Shown one piece after another: positions 1-9,349 of a DNA stretch of 64,000 nt (its first letter is position 1; each line of letters opens with the position of its first letter). The notes beneath the pieces are model-generated. The model was not told where the DNA came from. It was given only the letters and a program-made list of their open reading frames with translations, and did no database searches. The stretch is from Chryseobacterium luquanense. Its GTDB lineage: Bacteria > Bacteroidota > Bacteroidia > Flavobacteriales > Weeksellaceae. The stretch spans positions 98,562 to 162,561 of the forward strand of contig NZ_JAOVZV010000002.1 in assembly GCF_026460945.1 (NCBI RefSeq), given 5' to 3'. The translations under genes and the position numbers were made by a program.

Positions 1-66
1 CTCTGTTGAAAAAAGCTCTTTTAGTGTTTTGGCCATCTCCAGCCTGTTGGTTTGTTTTGTCGTCAT
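1..66 (-). CDS. 5' end of an unidentified gene leaving the window
   Basis: An ATG at 66 opens a frame of 22 codons that stays open to the window edge. It begins MTTKQTNRLEMAKTLKEL, which is typical cytoplasmic composition. Support for this start comes from a promoter-like pair upstream on the same strand: TATATTTT (95 to 88, 7/8 to TAnnTTTG) preceded after 19 nt by TTG (117 to 115). I do not recognise the family from so short a piece. Confidence 0.55.
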   Translation of the reverse strand, partial: MTTKQTNRLEMAKTLKELFSTE

Positions 67-87
67 TGTGTCTTTATTTAACTTTAT

Positions 88-117
88 AAAATATATAAAG
101 ATTTTAAACATTTGCAA
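88..117 (-). promoter_or_regulatory. Candidate Bacteroidetes promoter of the left-edge gene
   Basis: The minus strand reads TTG (117-115), 19 nt, then TATATTTT (95-88). Spacing agrees with the -33 TTTG / -7 TAnnTTTG housekeeping promoter; the last base of the -7 box deviates. The start codon lies about 20 nt downstream. Confidence 0.4.
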
Positions 118-477
118 CGGTAAAACCAAAAATTTACAAACAATTTATATTGCAATAGGAAAACACAGAAGAATATCTGTGTTCCTTCGTTGTAATTTAC
201 ATTTGAAATAACATTTATGAAAAATTGCTGATTATGAGTTCGCAAAAATCCAGACTAGCTCCCACGATGTCTTTTATGATCTTTGTCAAACAATCAACCG
301 AAGAAAAATGTACTTGATCATATCGGGGAGGAGAGGAATTCAATGAAGTTGACTTGGAACATAACAAATATTTAGATTATTCTGCATTTTTTTTCGTAGA
401 AACCTAACATTCCAATAAGATTCGTTTACAAATTTTAGTTCGTATCTGTCCACGTGCCATACACTGAACTATACGTT

Positions 478-1137
478 TTATTTATTAAGCGTATTTTTAG
501 ATTTGTAATAATTTAAACAGATTGATGGATAGGCTAAATCTTCCATTTTTGAAATCACTTTTTGGATATCAAAAACAAATCCTTTCAACTCTACCGTATT
601 TGTTCGGGTATCTATCACAAGATAGTTAGCAACGTCCAGCAACCCTCTATTTTGTCCCAAACTACCTGTATTATATAAATTTTTATCATTTATTACCCTA
701 TGAAATTGTTGGTGAGAATGACCAACTACTGTATTATCTTCAAAATTTAACTTTTCAACATTTGTGTCCTTAAAAATATATAAACCTTCAATAGAATGTG
801 TTACTTTAAAATCACCAATGGAATATCTATCTTGAAATTTAGAAATAAGAGGTAGATATTTTTCATCGAATTGAGGATAGCAAAACTCGAAAAAAGATTT
901 AGCAATTTCATTAGAACCCGGATAGAATTTCTCAAGAAAGTATTCTTCGTGATTGCCTTTCAAAAAAGTTCCATTCGGCTGTTGAGATAAAAATTCTAAG
1001 CATTCATTCGTCCATGGTCCGTAATTAACGGTATCACCATGACACACAAATTGGTCGTAATTATCTTTTTCGATTTTGAAAAGCTCTTCTAACGAAATAA
1101 GATTTCCGTGCACATCACCAAAAATAAGAATTCTCAT
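478..1137 (-). CDS. Metallophosphoesterase (calcineurin-like, YfcE/ApaH type)
   Basis: A 219-aa cytoplasmic protein with the metallophosphoesterase signatures in order: GDVHGN near residue 7, GDTVNYGP near residue 34, GNHEEY near residue 61, and GHSHQQ near residue 138. These supply the two-metal site that hydrolyses phosphomono- or phosphodiesters. Its start overlaps the stop of the upstream SDR gene by 4 nt (ATGA type), so the two are translationally coupled. It is the last gene of the polysaccharide operon. The substrate is unknown; context suggests removal of a phosphate in a glycan modification step, but that is inference. Confidence 0.85.
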   Translation of the reverse strand: MRILIFGDVHGNLISLEELFKIEKDNYDQFVCHGDTVNYGPWTNECLEFLSQQPNGTFLKGNHEEYFLEKFYPGSNEIAKSFFEFCYPQFDEKYLPLISKFQDRYSIGDFKVTHSIEGLYIFKDTNVEKLNFEDNTVVGHSHQQFHRVINDKNLYNTGSLGQNRGLLDVANYLVIDTRTNTVELKGFVFDIQKVISKMEDLAYPSICLNYYKSKNTLNK

Positions 1138-2018
1138 ACATTAATTATTTTTTTTATACCATTTTTCAGATCGATAAAAGTTTTAGTACTAATAATCTTT
1201 TCAAGCTTGCTGACATCAATTTGAGATCTATTTTCCTCAAAGTCAGGATCTACGTGATTTTCTATTTCAATATTTTCGTCAAGACAATCTCTTACAATAT
1301 TGGCTAAGTCTAAAATTGAAGTTTCGGTTCCTGCTGCACCGTTTACAATTCCTTCCAAATTACTATGTAACAAAGAAAAGATAATGGCAGAGGCATCATC
1401 AACATGCAAAAAATCAGCAGTTACTTTGGATGCATTTTTTAAACTGATTTTTTTATCTCTCCTTGCCTGATCAATAAGATTACAAATGACACCACTCCAA
1501 CTCATGGTTTCTCCATAAAGAGCCGAAAAACGGATCTGAGACAAGCTGATATTTTTAGAATCTGCAAAAGTTTTAAACAAAAGTTCTTGGGTTAATTTTG
1601 AACTAGAATACAAAACGTGATTTCCTGATGGATAAGTAGCACTTTCCTCAGATAGATTTACAGGCCATGGCTTATTGACGACCACTAATGTAGAACAGTT
1701 TATTATCTTCTTAATCGAATCCTGTGTATTGATCCATTTGCAAATATTCTGAGTTCCTAAAATATTTGTTTTATATATTTTTTCTAAGTATTCGTTATCC
1801 AGAAAATTTCCTCCCGGTAAGATAGTGGCACAATTGATAACTGTATCGAAAAAATCAAGTGGCAGTTGCGCAAATTGATTGATATCACTAATATCTAAAT
1901 TGTAACTAGATCTTTGATCTGAACGAGAAACAGTATAGTATTCAACCTCTTTTTTTTCTAATAATGCACAAAGCGAATTACCTAAAAAACCATTACCTCC
2001 AAATATTAAAACCTTCAT
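1134..2018 (-). CDS. NAD-dependent epimerase/dehydratase (extended SDR)
   Basis: About 294 aa. The N-terminal Rossmann motif GGNGFLG lies at residues 7-13 and the catalytic YxxxK appears as YSSSK near residue 138, with an upstream NCST stretch providing the Ser/Thr. This is the nucleotide-sugar epimerase/dehydratase/reductase superfamily. ATG at 2018 is preferred over GTG at 2021, which overlaps the stop of the upstream ATP-grasp gene. The 4-nt overlap with the downstream phosphoesterase indicates one operon. The substrate cannot be read from the sequence; position in the capsule locus suggests an activated sugar or a sugar substituent. Confidence 0.85.
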   Translation of the reverse strand: MKVLIFGGNGFLGNSLCALLEKKEVEYYTVSRSDQRSSYNLDISDINQFAQLPLDFFDTVINCATILPGGNFLDNEYLEKIYKTNILGTQNICKWINTQDSIKKIINCSTLVVVNKPWPVNLSEESATYPSGNHVLYSSSKLTQELLFKTFADSKNISLSQIRFSALYGETMSWSGVICNLIDQARRDKKISLKNASKVTADFLHVDDASAIIFSLLHSNLEGIVNGAAGTETSILDLANIVRDCLDENIEIENHVDPDFEENRSQIDVSKLEKIISTKTFIDLKNGIKKIINV

Positions 2019-2020
2019 CA

Positions 2021-3070
2021 CTAATCGTTTAAAAGGGTGAAATTATGAAAAACTGCTGTAGGATGATCTAAATAATTCTTTTCGCTTAACTGGATAAATT
2101 CTTGTTCATTAATAAATAAATCTGACCAGGCTCTTAAAACTACGCCATTTTTCAGTTTTGGTGTCTGAATTTTTTCATTAAAAAGATAATATTTTAGTAA
2201 TGCTTCTACCTCATTAAACCCAAAGAAGTGACGTAGCGGAGTTGTGCCACTGAATCGCCCATTGATTTCGAAAATAACAGGTTTGCCATCAGAAATTCTG
2301 AATTGAAAATTAACCGGACCGTCAGGATTGAGCTTCTCTGCTATCGGAATAATGAATTGATCATACTCAGATGTTTTATCATCTCTGTATGCTCTGTAAG
2401 TATTTCCATCACGCAAATCTCTTTTTAAAGTTACAATAGCAACACATTTACCATCTACAACTACACAACCACAAGTAAACTCACCTTCATTTTCAGGTAA
2501 AAATTGTTGTACAACCAAGTTTGAATTTGGATCGTAAATCTCCATTAGCTCATCATGGTTTTCTATTTTCTTTATTCCTAATGATCGAGCTCCATCAAAT
2601 GGTTTTGCAAATAAAGGGAAACCTAATTTTTCTGCAATTCCTTCTAATTTATTCTTATCATTTGCCATTACTGACAGAGGAAAAGGGAACTCATTCTTCT
2701 GCAAAAACTCAGCAGTAAGAAATTTATCATTCGCTATATTAATTACCTCTTCATCACTTACAATTATTTTACAGTTGTAATTCTCTAAAAATTCTTTTTT
2801 ATATTTTGCGAGAATTGGTAATTCTACATCCGTACCTACAAGTACTGCATCTATTTTATGATCTTCTATTATTTTAATTATTGCATCAATATAATTAGCG
2901 TCGCTTACCTTGGGAATTGTGATCGCAAAATCACCCAACCAATGTCCTGTTGAACGAGGGTCAGGATCTGCAGTGAAAATTTTTTTATCAAAATCAGAAA
3001 CCTGCAGAAGCCTTAATATTCCTTGTCCTAAAAGTGCTCCAGCTCCTGTTACTAAAATATTTTTTTTCAT
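2021..3070 (-). CDS. ATP-grasp ligase, CarB-like
   Basis: About 349 aa. An N-terminal Rossmann-like pre-ATP-grasp domain (VTGAGALLGQG) is followed by the ATP-grasp fold with FAKPFDGARSLGI as the nucleotide-binding loop and IFEINGRFSGTTPL carrying the metal-binding Glu/Asn pair. Such enzymes join a carboxylate to an amine through an acyl phosphate. ATG at 3070 is chosen because the longer frame to 3127 would run into the sugar transferase gene and adds an unrelated AT-rich leader. It follows that gene by 16 nt and abuts the SDR. In this locus, which also makes a UDP-hexosaminuronic acid, amidation of a uronic acid or attachment of an amino acid to the glycan is plausible but unproven. Confidence 0.82.
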   Translation of the reverse strand: MKKNILVTGAGALLGQGILRLLQVSDFDKKIFTADPDPRSTGHWLGDFAITIPKVSDANYIDAIIKIIEDHKIDAVLVGTDVELPILAKYKKEFLENYNCKIIVSDEEVINIANDKFLTAEFLQKNEFPFPLSVMANDKNKLEGIAEKLGFPLFAKPFDGARSLGIKKIENHDELMEIYDPNSNLVVQQFLPENEGEFTCGCVVVDGKCVAIVTLKRDLRDGNTYRAYRDDKTSEYDQFIIPIAEKLNPDGPVNFQFRISDGKPVIFEINGRFSGTTPLRHFFGFNEVEALLKYYLFNEKIQTPKLKNGVVLRAWSDLFINEQEFIQLSEKNYLDHPTAVFHNFTLLND

Positions 3071-3086
3071 GTTGATTATTATATTA

Positions 3087-3698
3087 TTATTTTTGATCAA
3101 GTTTATCAAATCGAGGCATTGTTGCATGGCCGTCGGCAGTAATTCCGTCAGGATATATTATTTTTTTTATTGTTAAAAAAATAATTTTTAGATCAAGTAT
3201 AAAAGAGATATGCTCCACATACCAAACATCATATTCAAACTTCTGTTCCCAACTTATCGCATTTCTTCCGTTAATTTGCGCCCAACCTGTAATTCCAGGT
3301 TTTACAATATGTCTTTGTTTTTGAAATTCAGAATAAAAAGCAAGATAATCGGGTAATAGAGGTCTTGGTCCTATGAGCGACATATCTCCTTTTAAAACAT
3401 TTATTAATTGTGGAAGTTCGTCTAAAGATGTTTTACGAACAAAACTACCTATTTTAGTCAGTCTCTTGGAATCTGGTAATAAATTGCCATCTTTATCTTT
3501 TTTATCGCTCATGGTTTTGAATTTGATAATTTTAAATAATCTTTCATTTTTCCCCGGTCGTACCTGGAAAAAAAATGGTTTGCCGCTATTAGCAAAAAAA
3601 AGCCCGATAGTTACCAAAATAAAAATAGGACTTAGTAACATAAAAGCCATTAATGCTAAAAAAAAATCCAAAAGAGGTTTCACAAAATTTTTATACAT
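3087..3698 (-). CDS. Initiating sugar-phosphate transferase (PglC/WcaJ C-domain type)
   Basis: A 203-aa monotopic phosphoglycosyl transferase of the bacterial sugar transferase family. A hydrophobic re-entrant helix (residues 8-36) precedes the conserved FKTM (60-63), the catalytic Asp-Glu dyad in SLDELPQL (D93, E94), SLIGPRPLL (107-115) and the GITGWAQINGR motif. It transfers a sugar-1-phosphate from a UDP-sugar to undecaprenyl phosphate at the inner membrane, starting the repeat unit. Length matches PglC-like short enzymes rather than polytopic WcaJ. It overlaps the upstream glycosyltransferase by 8 nt. The UDP-sugar may be one of the dideoxy or uronic sugars made in this locus (inference). 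Confidence 0.93.
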   Translation of the reverse strand: MYKNFVKPLLDFFLALMAFMLLSPIFILVTIGLFFANSGKPFFFQVRPGKNERLFKIIKFKTMSDKKDKDGNLLPDSKRLTKIGSFVRKTSLDELPQLINVLKGDMSLIGPRPLLPDYLAFYSEFQKQRHIVKPGITGWAQINGRNAISWEQKFEYDVWYVEHISFILDLKIIFLTIKKIIYPDGITADGHATMPRFDKLDQK

Positions 3699-4851
3699 CT
3701 TGAGCTGCTTTTTTATAATATTCTAATAAGGAATTCCACACTAACTGTTGATTGTATTTTGTGATAACGTCTTTCCTCGTGTCAGATTTTAACTTACTAA
3801 GCAAAGAATTATCTTTATACAGTATTAACATTCTACTCTTAAGTTGACTTTTATTATTTACCTCAACAATAAATCCGTTTATCTCATCAGATATAATTTC
3901 GTTTGATCCACTTATGTCAGTTACAATACAAGGCAAATTCATTGCACAAGCCTGTAAAACTACATTAGGAAATCCTTCACGATGACTTGGAAAAACAAAC
4001 ACGTCGGAAATTGAAAGATAAGTTCTTATATCTGAAACAAAACCGGTAGCAATGATGTTTTTATGCGTTTCAATAATCTTTAAAACATCTGGTTTTAAAG
4101 GATTTAGGTCATTCTCATATGAACCTACAAGTAGTAATTTACACTTCGTAAATTGTTTAGAAATCTCTGTAAAAGCGTAGACTAATTCATTTATACCTTT
4201 ATCAGCAACTAATCTTCCTATATAAATATAAATAAAGTCATGTTCATTTATATTTAGTTGAGATTTTAGATGCTTTTTATCACCTTCGGTTTGTAAATCT
4301 GCGTTGAAATAATCTATATCAATACCATTTACATTTCCGTTTGCTATTATCTGTAAAGACTTCGATGTTACTTTATTAACTATTAAATCATTTTTTACTC
4401 CCTGACCTTCCGGTATAATGTGTGTAGCAAATTTGCAAGTGACTCTATCCATATTGAGCAATAACAATCTAAAAAAACCTTTTTTGTAAGGAAAAATTAA
4501 ACCTGTGAATGTATGAATTCTGATAGGAACTCGCGCAAAAAAAGCAGCAACCATACACAATAGACCGGCTTTTGGAGTTATTGAATGAACAATTTTGGGA
4601 TTTTCTTCTTTAAAGACACGATATAATTTTACGAGAGAAACAAAATCTTTGATCGGAGAAATACTTCTGCTCATTTTAACATCAATTATTTTTACTCCTT
4701 CTCTTTTTTCAACGTTTTTCATATGATCATCTTTTCCTGAAACAGCAATAACTTCATAGTGATTGTTGAGATAGGAAAGTTGACCTTTAAGCAGTATGTC
4801 TAAGGAAATAGGAACTGTCGAGGTTCTTATTAATTTCTGTCTGATTGCCAA
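3691..4851 (-). CDS. Glycosyltransferase family 4 (PglA-like)
   Basis: A 386-aa GT-B enzyme. The N-terminal acceptor domain includes HSITPKAGLL and a GLIFPYKK stretch, and the C-terminal donor domain has GRLVADKGINEL near residue 212 and PSHREGFPNVVLQA near 293-306, where Gln stands at the second Glu of the usual E-x7-E motif. It resembles the group that adds the second sugar after a PglC-type transferase, and its 8-nt overlap with that gene supports sequential action. It acts on a lipid-linked acceptor at the cytoplasmic membrane face. The exact sugar is not predictable. Confidence 0.88.
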   Translation of the reverse strand: MAIRQKLIRTSTVPISLDILLKGQLSYLNNHYEVIAVSGKDDHMKNVEKREGVKIIDVKMSRSISPIKDFVSLVKLYRVFKEENPKIVHSITPKAGLLCMVAAFFARVPIRIHTFTGLIFPYKKGFFRLLLLNMDRVTCKFATHIIPEGQGVKNDLIVNKVTSKSLQIIANGNVNGIDIDYFNADLQTEGDKKHLKSQLNINEHDFIYIYIGRLVADKGINELVYAFTEISKQFTKCKLLLVGSYENDLNPLKPDVLKIIETHKNIIATGFVSDIRTYLSISDVFVFPSHREGFPNVVLQACAMNLPCIVTDISGSNEIISDEINGFIVEVNNKSQLKSRMLILYKDNSLLSKLKSDTRKDVITKYNQQLVWNSLLEYYKKAAQDV

Positions 4852-4875
4852 TTATAGTTATTTAAATTTATGTTT

Positions 4876-6177
4876 TTAAGTGTATTTAAACATTAAGTGT
4901 TTAAAATCATTATATATATCTTGATGTATCATTTTGATTTGATGGTTTTTCTGTCCACATAACCAAGCTTTATTTGCATAATCGATTACAAGTTCTGGGT
5001 TTTCTGCGATTTTTTTTAATTCATCATCTAAATCTGAAAAATCGTCAATGCAGATTGCCGCATTATTTTTTCTTAAATACTTTAATCCTGCATGTTCTTT
5101 CCAGCTAATTGCCATAACTGCGCAAGTACTTGCCAAACAATCAACAATTTTTGTTGAAAATGACAACCGTGTCATCAATCTATATTTTAGTTCAAAAGAC
5201 TCAACATGAAGCGCAATATCGCTAGATTTATATATTTCTATCAATTCAGCCTGACTTACTGCAGGATTAAGAAAAATATTTTTATCATCGTGTAATAAAT
5301 GTTGTTGTTTTTCGGTTACAGCATTTTGGGTATAAATGTTCAAAATTATTTTTACACCTTCTTTATTAATATTTCGTAAAACTTCACCAATTTTAGCCAA
5401 TATTTTCCATCTGTTTATATAAATTCCACCTGCATAAACTATTTTAATTGGATCATTAACGTCTACCTTTTTACACTCGCCAGAAAATTCTGCTCCCTTT
5501 CTCAATATTTTCATATTTGCTGCCAAAGATTGTTCTAATTCATCAGATTGTTCCTCGGTCATTGTGTAAACCAAATTATAGTCTTTAAACGTTTTTTTTA
5601 TATATGTTCTTGACAATATTCGATTAAACCAATAGAAAGGCGAAAGATTAAACTGTCTTAGCGAATAGTTATCATCTGAAATATAGGATATCATATTAAT
5701 ATTGGTAATTTTTTTAACATACCTATCCAGTCTTAGCATAAAGAGATGACTATAACAAGGCGCAAAAATAACATCTGGATTAAATTCTAAAATAAATCGT
5801 TCCAATTCTTTAGTTTTCCAAGGCGAAATTTTCCACAACAGTTCTCTGATAGTGCTAAAAATAGAAAATCTATATTTCTTGAAAATATTGAAATACCATT
5901 TCTTTGTTTCTATGTCTAGCTTTGTAGCAAATTTTGCTTCATACGGAAATTCTTCAAAATTTATTTCTTTTCCAATTTGCTTTTTTTTAAGCAAACCATT
6001 AATTATCATTTTGTCTGTAATCTGAAAATATTTTTTACAAAGCTTATTGTTGGGAGTACCAGGACTGCAGTATATTTGGGCAAATTCAGCATCAAAATCA
6101 GAAAAAATGTTGGAAAGCACATTCCCTCCATTATTATTTTCAGACCATAGCTCATGTGATATAATTAAAATTTTCAT
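4876..6177 (-). CDS. Probable GT-B glycosyltransferase
   Basis: A 433-aa protein beginning MKILIISHELW with a GG-containing loop (NNGGNVLS), as in GT-B enzymes. The C-terminal half has YAGGIYINRWKILAKIG near residue 240 and a donor-domain region with KIVDCLASTCAVMAI, matching the position where GT4 enzymes hold the nucleotide-sugar. Canonical E-x7-E is not clear, so the family is assigned by fold pattern. The start overlaps the stop of the upstream GT2 gene by 4 nt, indicating coupling. Role: one linkage of the capsule repeat unit (inference). Confidence 0.75.
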   Translation of the reverse strand: MKILIISHELWSENNNGGNVLSNIFSDFDAEFAQIYCSPGTPNNKLCKKYFQITDKMIINGLLKKKQIGKEINFEEFPYEAKFATKLDIETKKWYFNIFKKYRFSIFSTIRELLWKISPWKTKELERFILEFNPDVIFAPCYSHLFMLRLDRYVKKITNINMISYISDDNYSLRQFNLSPFYWFNRILSRTYIKKTFKDYNLVYTMTEEQSDELEQSLAANMKILRKGAEFSGECKKVDVNDPIKIVYAGGIYINRWKILAKIGEVLRNINKEGVKIILNIYTQNAVTEKQQHLLHDDKNIFLNPAVSQAELIEIYKSSDIALHVESFELKYRLMTRLSFSTKIVDCLASTCAVMAISWKEHAGLKYLRKNNAAICIDDFSDLDDELKKIAENPELVIDYANKAWLCGQKNHQIKMIHQDIYNDFKHLMFKYT

Positions 6178-7172
6178 TTTCTTGTTTTTAAAACATACAT
6201 TCGAAGCAATAAAGACGTTAGTCTAAAACCAACCAGCTTGATAAAGAGATTTGCTTTTTTAACTTTAGGGTTTAAGTCATTTTTTAAAATACTTTTCAAT
6301 TCATAAACATCTTTGTGTAATTTTTTAACGCTTTTTTCTTTTGATATACTAAAATTATATAGAAGTGTTAAATATTGCACCGCAAAAAAACTTAAATACT
6401 TATATTTATCTTCTAAATTTAATTTTTGTGACTTCACTAATGCCATTTTAAGCATATTTATGATGTCATTTAAATGTATACCATTTACTGTACTCGTAAT
6501 TGAATCAACCCGATCTTGTCTATACACATAAGGTTGCGTGTCGAGTGAAGTCATACTTGGCATCAGAAATAAAATATTCCCACACCAGGACATGTCTTCA
6601 CTTTTAATGCCTTTTTCAAAAAAAAGATCATGCTCTAAAATAAAATCTTTTTTTACACACTTATTCCAAGCTGATGCTATGAAAAGATCATTTTTGAGCA
6701 TTTTTTTTATATATTCCCTATTACTTTCAGACTCGCTCTTAACAATTGAATAATCTCTTCCATCCGGTACGTATCGGTTTGAAAGCTCATAATATTTTAA
6801 AAAACCAAAATTTATGACATCTACATTTTTAAAACTGCTGATTACATTAGAAACATTAAGTAAAAAATCCGTATCATTATAATAATCATCACTATCTAAA
6901 AATAATATATAAGCTCCTTTTGCTTCTCTTATTCCAAAATTCCTTGCATCAGATAATCCTCCATTTTTTTTATGAATGACTTTTATTCTGCTGTCTTTTA
7001 GAGCATATTGGTCGCAAATGGCTGGGCAGTTATCCGGAGATCCATCATTTACTAATATAATTTCAAAATTTTCATAGGACTGCTGTAGAACACTATTGAC
7101 ACATTGGTCAATGTATTTTTCTACATTGTACACTGGGACAATAATCGATAACATAGAATAATATTTATCCAT
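6174..7172 (-). CDS. Glycosyltransferase family 2
   Basis: A 332-aa GT-A enzyme. It opens with LSIIVPVYN (8-16), followed by VNDGSPDNC near 41, KNGGLSDARNFGI near 69-81 and the metal-binding LDSDDYY at 92-98. The C-terminal third is basic and hydrophobic, typical of membrane-associated capsule transferases. It uses a nucleotide sugar to extend the lipid-linked oligosaccharide; donor and linkage are unknown. It belongs to the AT-rich strain-specific block. Confidence 0.92.
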   Translation of the reverse strand: MDKYYSMLSIIVPVYNVEKYIDQCVNSVLQQSYENFEIILVNDGSPDNCPAICDQYALKDSRIKVIHKKNGGLSDARNFGIREAKGAYILFLDSDDYYNDTDFLLNVSNVISSFKNVDVINFGFLKYYELSNRYVPDGRDYSIVKSESESNREYIKKMLKNDLFIASAWNKCVKKDFILEHDLFFEKGIKSEDMSWCGNILFLMPSMTSLDTQPYVYRQDRVDSITSTVNGIHLNDIINMLKMALVKSQKLNLEDKYKYLSFFAVQYLTLLYNFSISKEKSVKKLHKDVYELKSILKNDLNPKVKKANLFIKLVGFRLTSLLLRMYVLKTRK

Positions 7173-7267
7173 TTTTGAGTAAATTATCTTTATTTTTTAC
7201 AATGAATATTGTAATTCTTTCAAAACAAAGCTTGGTTTTATTATTAAGGTGTAATTTAAAAGGTAAA

Positions 7268-8269
7268 TCACTTTAATTTCACAAACTTCCTTAATATTAA
7301 ACCATAAACTTGGTAATAAAATTCAATTGGAAAAAGTAACATCGACCAATCCATTATAGTACGTTTTACTGAAATCTTAGGCTTTAAATCATATCTTATC
7401 AATTTGTAAGGATATTGATTTTTAGATTTTAAATCTTCAAGTAACATCTTTCTTTCTTTAAAATCATAGACAAAAATCGCATCAAGCAACATGCTTTTAA
7501 CTGCCAAATTTACTCTTGCATCTATATTTTTAATTACAGAGTCATTCCCCTTCTTTTCTTTCTGAATAGCTAATTCACCATGATAATAATTTATCAAATT
7601 TCTTAATCCATTAATATGTTTTATAGTGCTTTCGCTACTTTTAGTTCTGCTTATCGAATTTGGACTTTCTCTGTAAAAATAGTTAACAGAAGGAGTATAA
7701 AAACTCTTTTTTGAATGAAGCTGTACATAAAATAAGAATAGCACATCATCAAGAGAATGTACATCGGTACTCCAACTAATGTTATTTTCACTTAAAATTT
7801 CTCTTAAAAATATTCTATTTCCACTACAAGAAATATTATGAGGCTGTTTTTCAAAAACAATTGAATTTTGCTTGTTAGTTGGGATAAAATGAGATTCATT
7901 TGAGACATTACACAAACCGATTGTTAAGAAATCAATTTCTTGCTCATCCATACAGTTTATAATTGTCGAAATCGAATTTTCTTCAATAAAATCATCTGAA
8001 TCGACAAACCATACGTATTTTCCGGTGGCAGCTCTTAATCCAGTGTTACGTGCAGCGGAATGGCCTTTATTTTCTTGACTTATAACCTTTATGTTAGTAT
8101 GCAAATTTGAATATTCATTTAGAATTTTTAAACTATCGTCAGTTGAACCATCATTGACACAAATAAGCTCGTATTCTGCAGCGTTCATATTTTGAGCCAG
8201 TAATGAATTCAAACAATCATCTAAATATCTTGAACTATTATAAACAGGGATAACAATGCTGAGTTTCAT
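7268..8269 (-). CDS. Glycosyltransferase family 2
   Basis: A 333-aa GT-A enzyme with LSIVIPVYN at residues 3-11, VNDGSTDDS at 38-46, ENKGHSAARNTGL at 66-78 and the metal-binding VDSDDF at 89-94. It is similar in length to the GT2 gene just downstream, but the C-terminal halves diverge, so the two probably form different linkages. About 95 nt of non-coding DNA separate it from that gene. Specific donor and acceptor are unknown. Confidence 0.92.
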   Translation of the reverse strand: MKLSIVIPVYNSSRYLDDCLNSLLAQNMNAAEYELICVNDGSTDDSLKILNEYSNLHTNIKVISQENKGHSAARNTGLRAATGKYVWFVDSDDFIEENSISTIINCMDEQEIDFLTIGLCNVSNESHFIPTNKQNSIVFEKQPHNISCSGNRIFLREILSENNISWSTDVHSLDDVLFLFYVQLHSKKSFYTPSVNYFYRESPNSISRTKSSESTIKHINGLRNLINYYHGELAIQKEKKGNDSVIKNIDARVNLAVKSMLLDAIFVYDFKERKMLLEDLKSKNQYPYKLIRYDLKPKISVKRTIMDWSMLLFPIEFYYQVYGLILRKFVKLK

Positions 8270-8349
8270 AATGTAAGTTATTAATTTTAAAAAGTAGTAA
8301 GAATAAAATAATTCAGCTACATAACTAAACTAGAGATAAAATTGAGTTA

Positions 8350-9342
8350 TTATTTACTAAATATTTTTTTTAGTTCAAAGCTTTTATCTAAACGAAAAAT
8401 TTTCTTTATCAGAATTGAAAAATCTCGCCTAAGTCTTACTTTAAGAGGATATAAGATAATCTTACCCGTCCTTGTTTCAAATTCAGGATCACAAAGTATT
8501 ACTTTTGGATGTACTAATGGAAACTTCATTTTTTTAGTTTCCAATTCACAGAATCTTTTAGTCATTTCAAAAGATAATGACGAACCCCCATGGGTTGAAA
8601 ACGCATCAACTCCAATGTTTCTGATTTGGTTATATTTTGGAACAATGCCATATAAGCCATGAGCTCTAATTGAAAAACTCATCTGATAATCCCAAGAAAT
8701 TGGTTTCAAAGATTTTTCTATTCTTTCAGATTCCATATCCCAACTTATCATGTCTTGCCTCATTAACTTTTTGTCAGAATATGAAAAATCAATTTTTTTC
8801 TTAACGTCATTATTTTTCCACAACTCAAGTTTCCCATCATAAAACTTAGTAAATTTATCTGCCCAAGATGCCCAACCACATGGTAACATATGTTGCGTAA
8901 AAACATAACTAGCACCATCTAAGGGATGATATTGCTTTAAATAATTTGTGCCACAGATCCATAAAACACGAGAGTCATGCTTGTATTTTTCTAATAATTC
9001 TTTACAAAAAGGAAAGAAACTTATTTCTGGCAAATTGTCATCTTCTAAAAAAATAGCAAGATCTTCTTGCGAGAAAACCCACAATGAACCTTCAGCAATT
9101 CTATTATATACTCCCTGATTTGTTTCGGCATAGTTCTTTATAATCTCACAATCCCAAAAAATTTCTTTCTCAACTAAATGTCTGCATTCATTTACTATTT
9201 TCGCTTCTTCCTCATTCCTTGCACCGTCACTGATTAGGTATATTTTTTGGGGTTTGACCTTAGCGATTTCCCTCACAATCTGAACCGTTTTTTCTGTTCT
9301 TTTAAAGAAAAAAATCACGATGGGTATATCAAATGCTTCCAT
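8350..9342 (-). CDS. GNT-I/HlpA-like glycosyltransferase
   Basis: A 330-aa GT-A-type protein. PIVIFFFKRTEKT at the N-terminus, YLISDGAR near 35-42, NQGVYNRIAEG near 75-85 and the metal-binding EDD at 100-102 follow the pattern of the GNT-I-like family often labelled hemolysin-type HlpA in polysaccharide clusters. A CGWASWADKF motif near 150 is also typical. Expected to transfer one sugar of the repeat unit. The stop lies 80 nt before the next GT2 gene, and the start lies 8 nt after the flippase stop. Confidence 0.8.
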   Translation of the reverse strand: MEAFDIPIVIFFFKRTEKTVQIVREIAKVKPQKIYLISDGARNEEEAKIVNECRHLVEKEIFWDCEIIKNYAETNQGVYNRIAEGSLWVFSQEDLAIFLEDDNLPEISFFPFCKELLEKYKHDSRVLWICGTNYLKQYHPLDGASYVFTQHMLPCGWASWADKFTKFYDGKLELWKNNDVKKKIDFSYSDKKLMRQDMISWDMESERIEKSLKPISWDYQMSFSIRAHGLYGIVPKYNQIRNIGVDAFSTHGGSSLSFEMTKRFCELETKKMKFPLVHPKVILCDPEFETRTGKIILYPLKVRLRRDFSILIKKIFRLDKSFELKKIFSK

Positions 9343-9349
9343 ATTATCT

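Noticed and set aside
29..211. A plus-strand 60-codon frame at the left edge
   Set aside because: The minus strand at 1-66 has a better supported coding start with a promoter-like pair; the plus frame has poor composition and no start signals.
212..477. Possible decayed gene or terminator after the capsule operon
   Set aside because: A short frame from 235 (MSSQKSRLAPT) and a weak hairpin around 437-470 (AGTTCGTAT / ATAC..GAACT) are visible, but neither has enough support to call.
3071..3127. Longer start of the ATP-grasp gene
   Set aside because: The extra 19 residues overlap the upstream sugar transferase gene and precede an obvious MKKNILVTGAG start.
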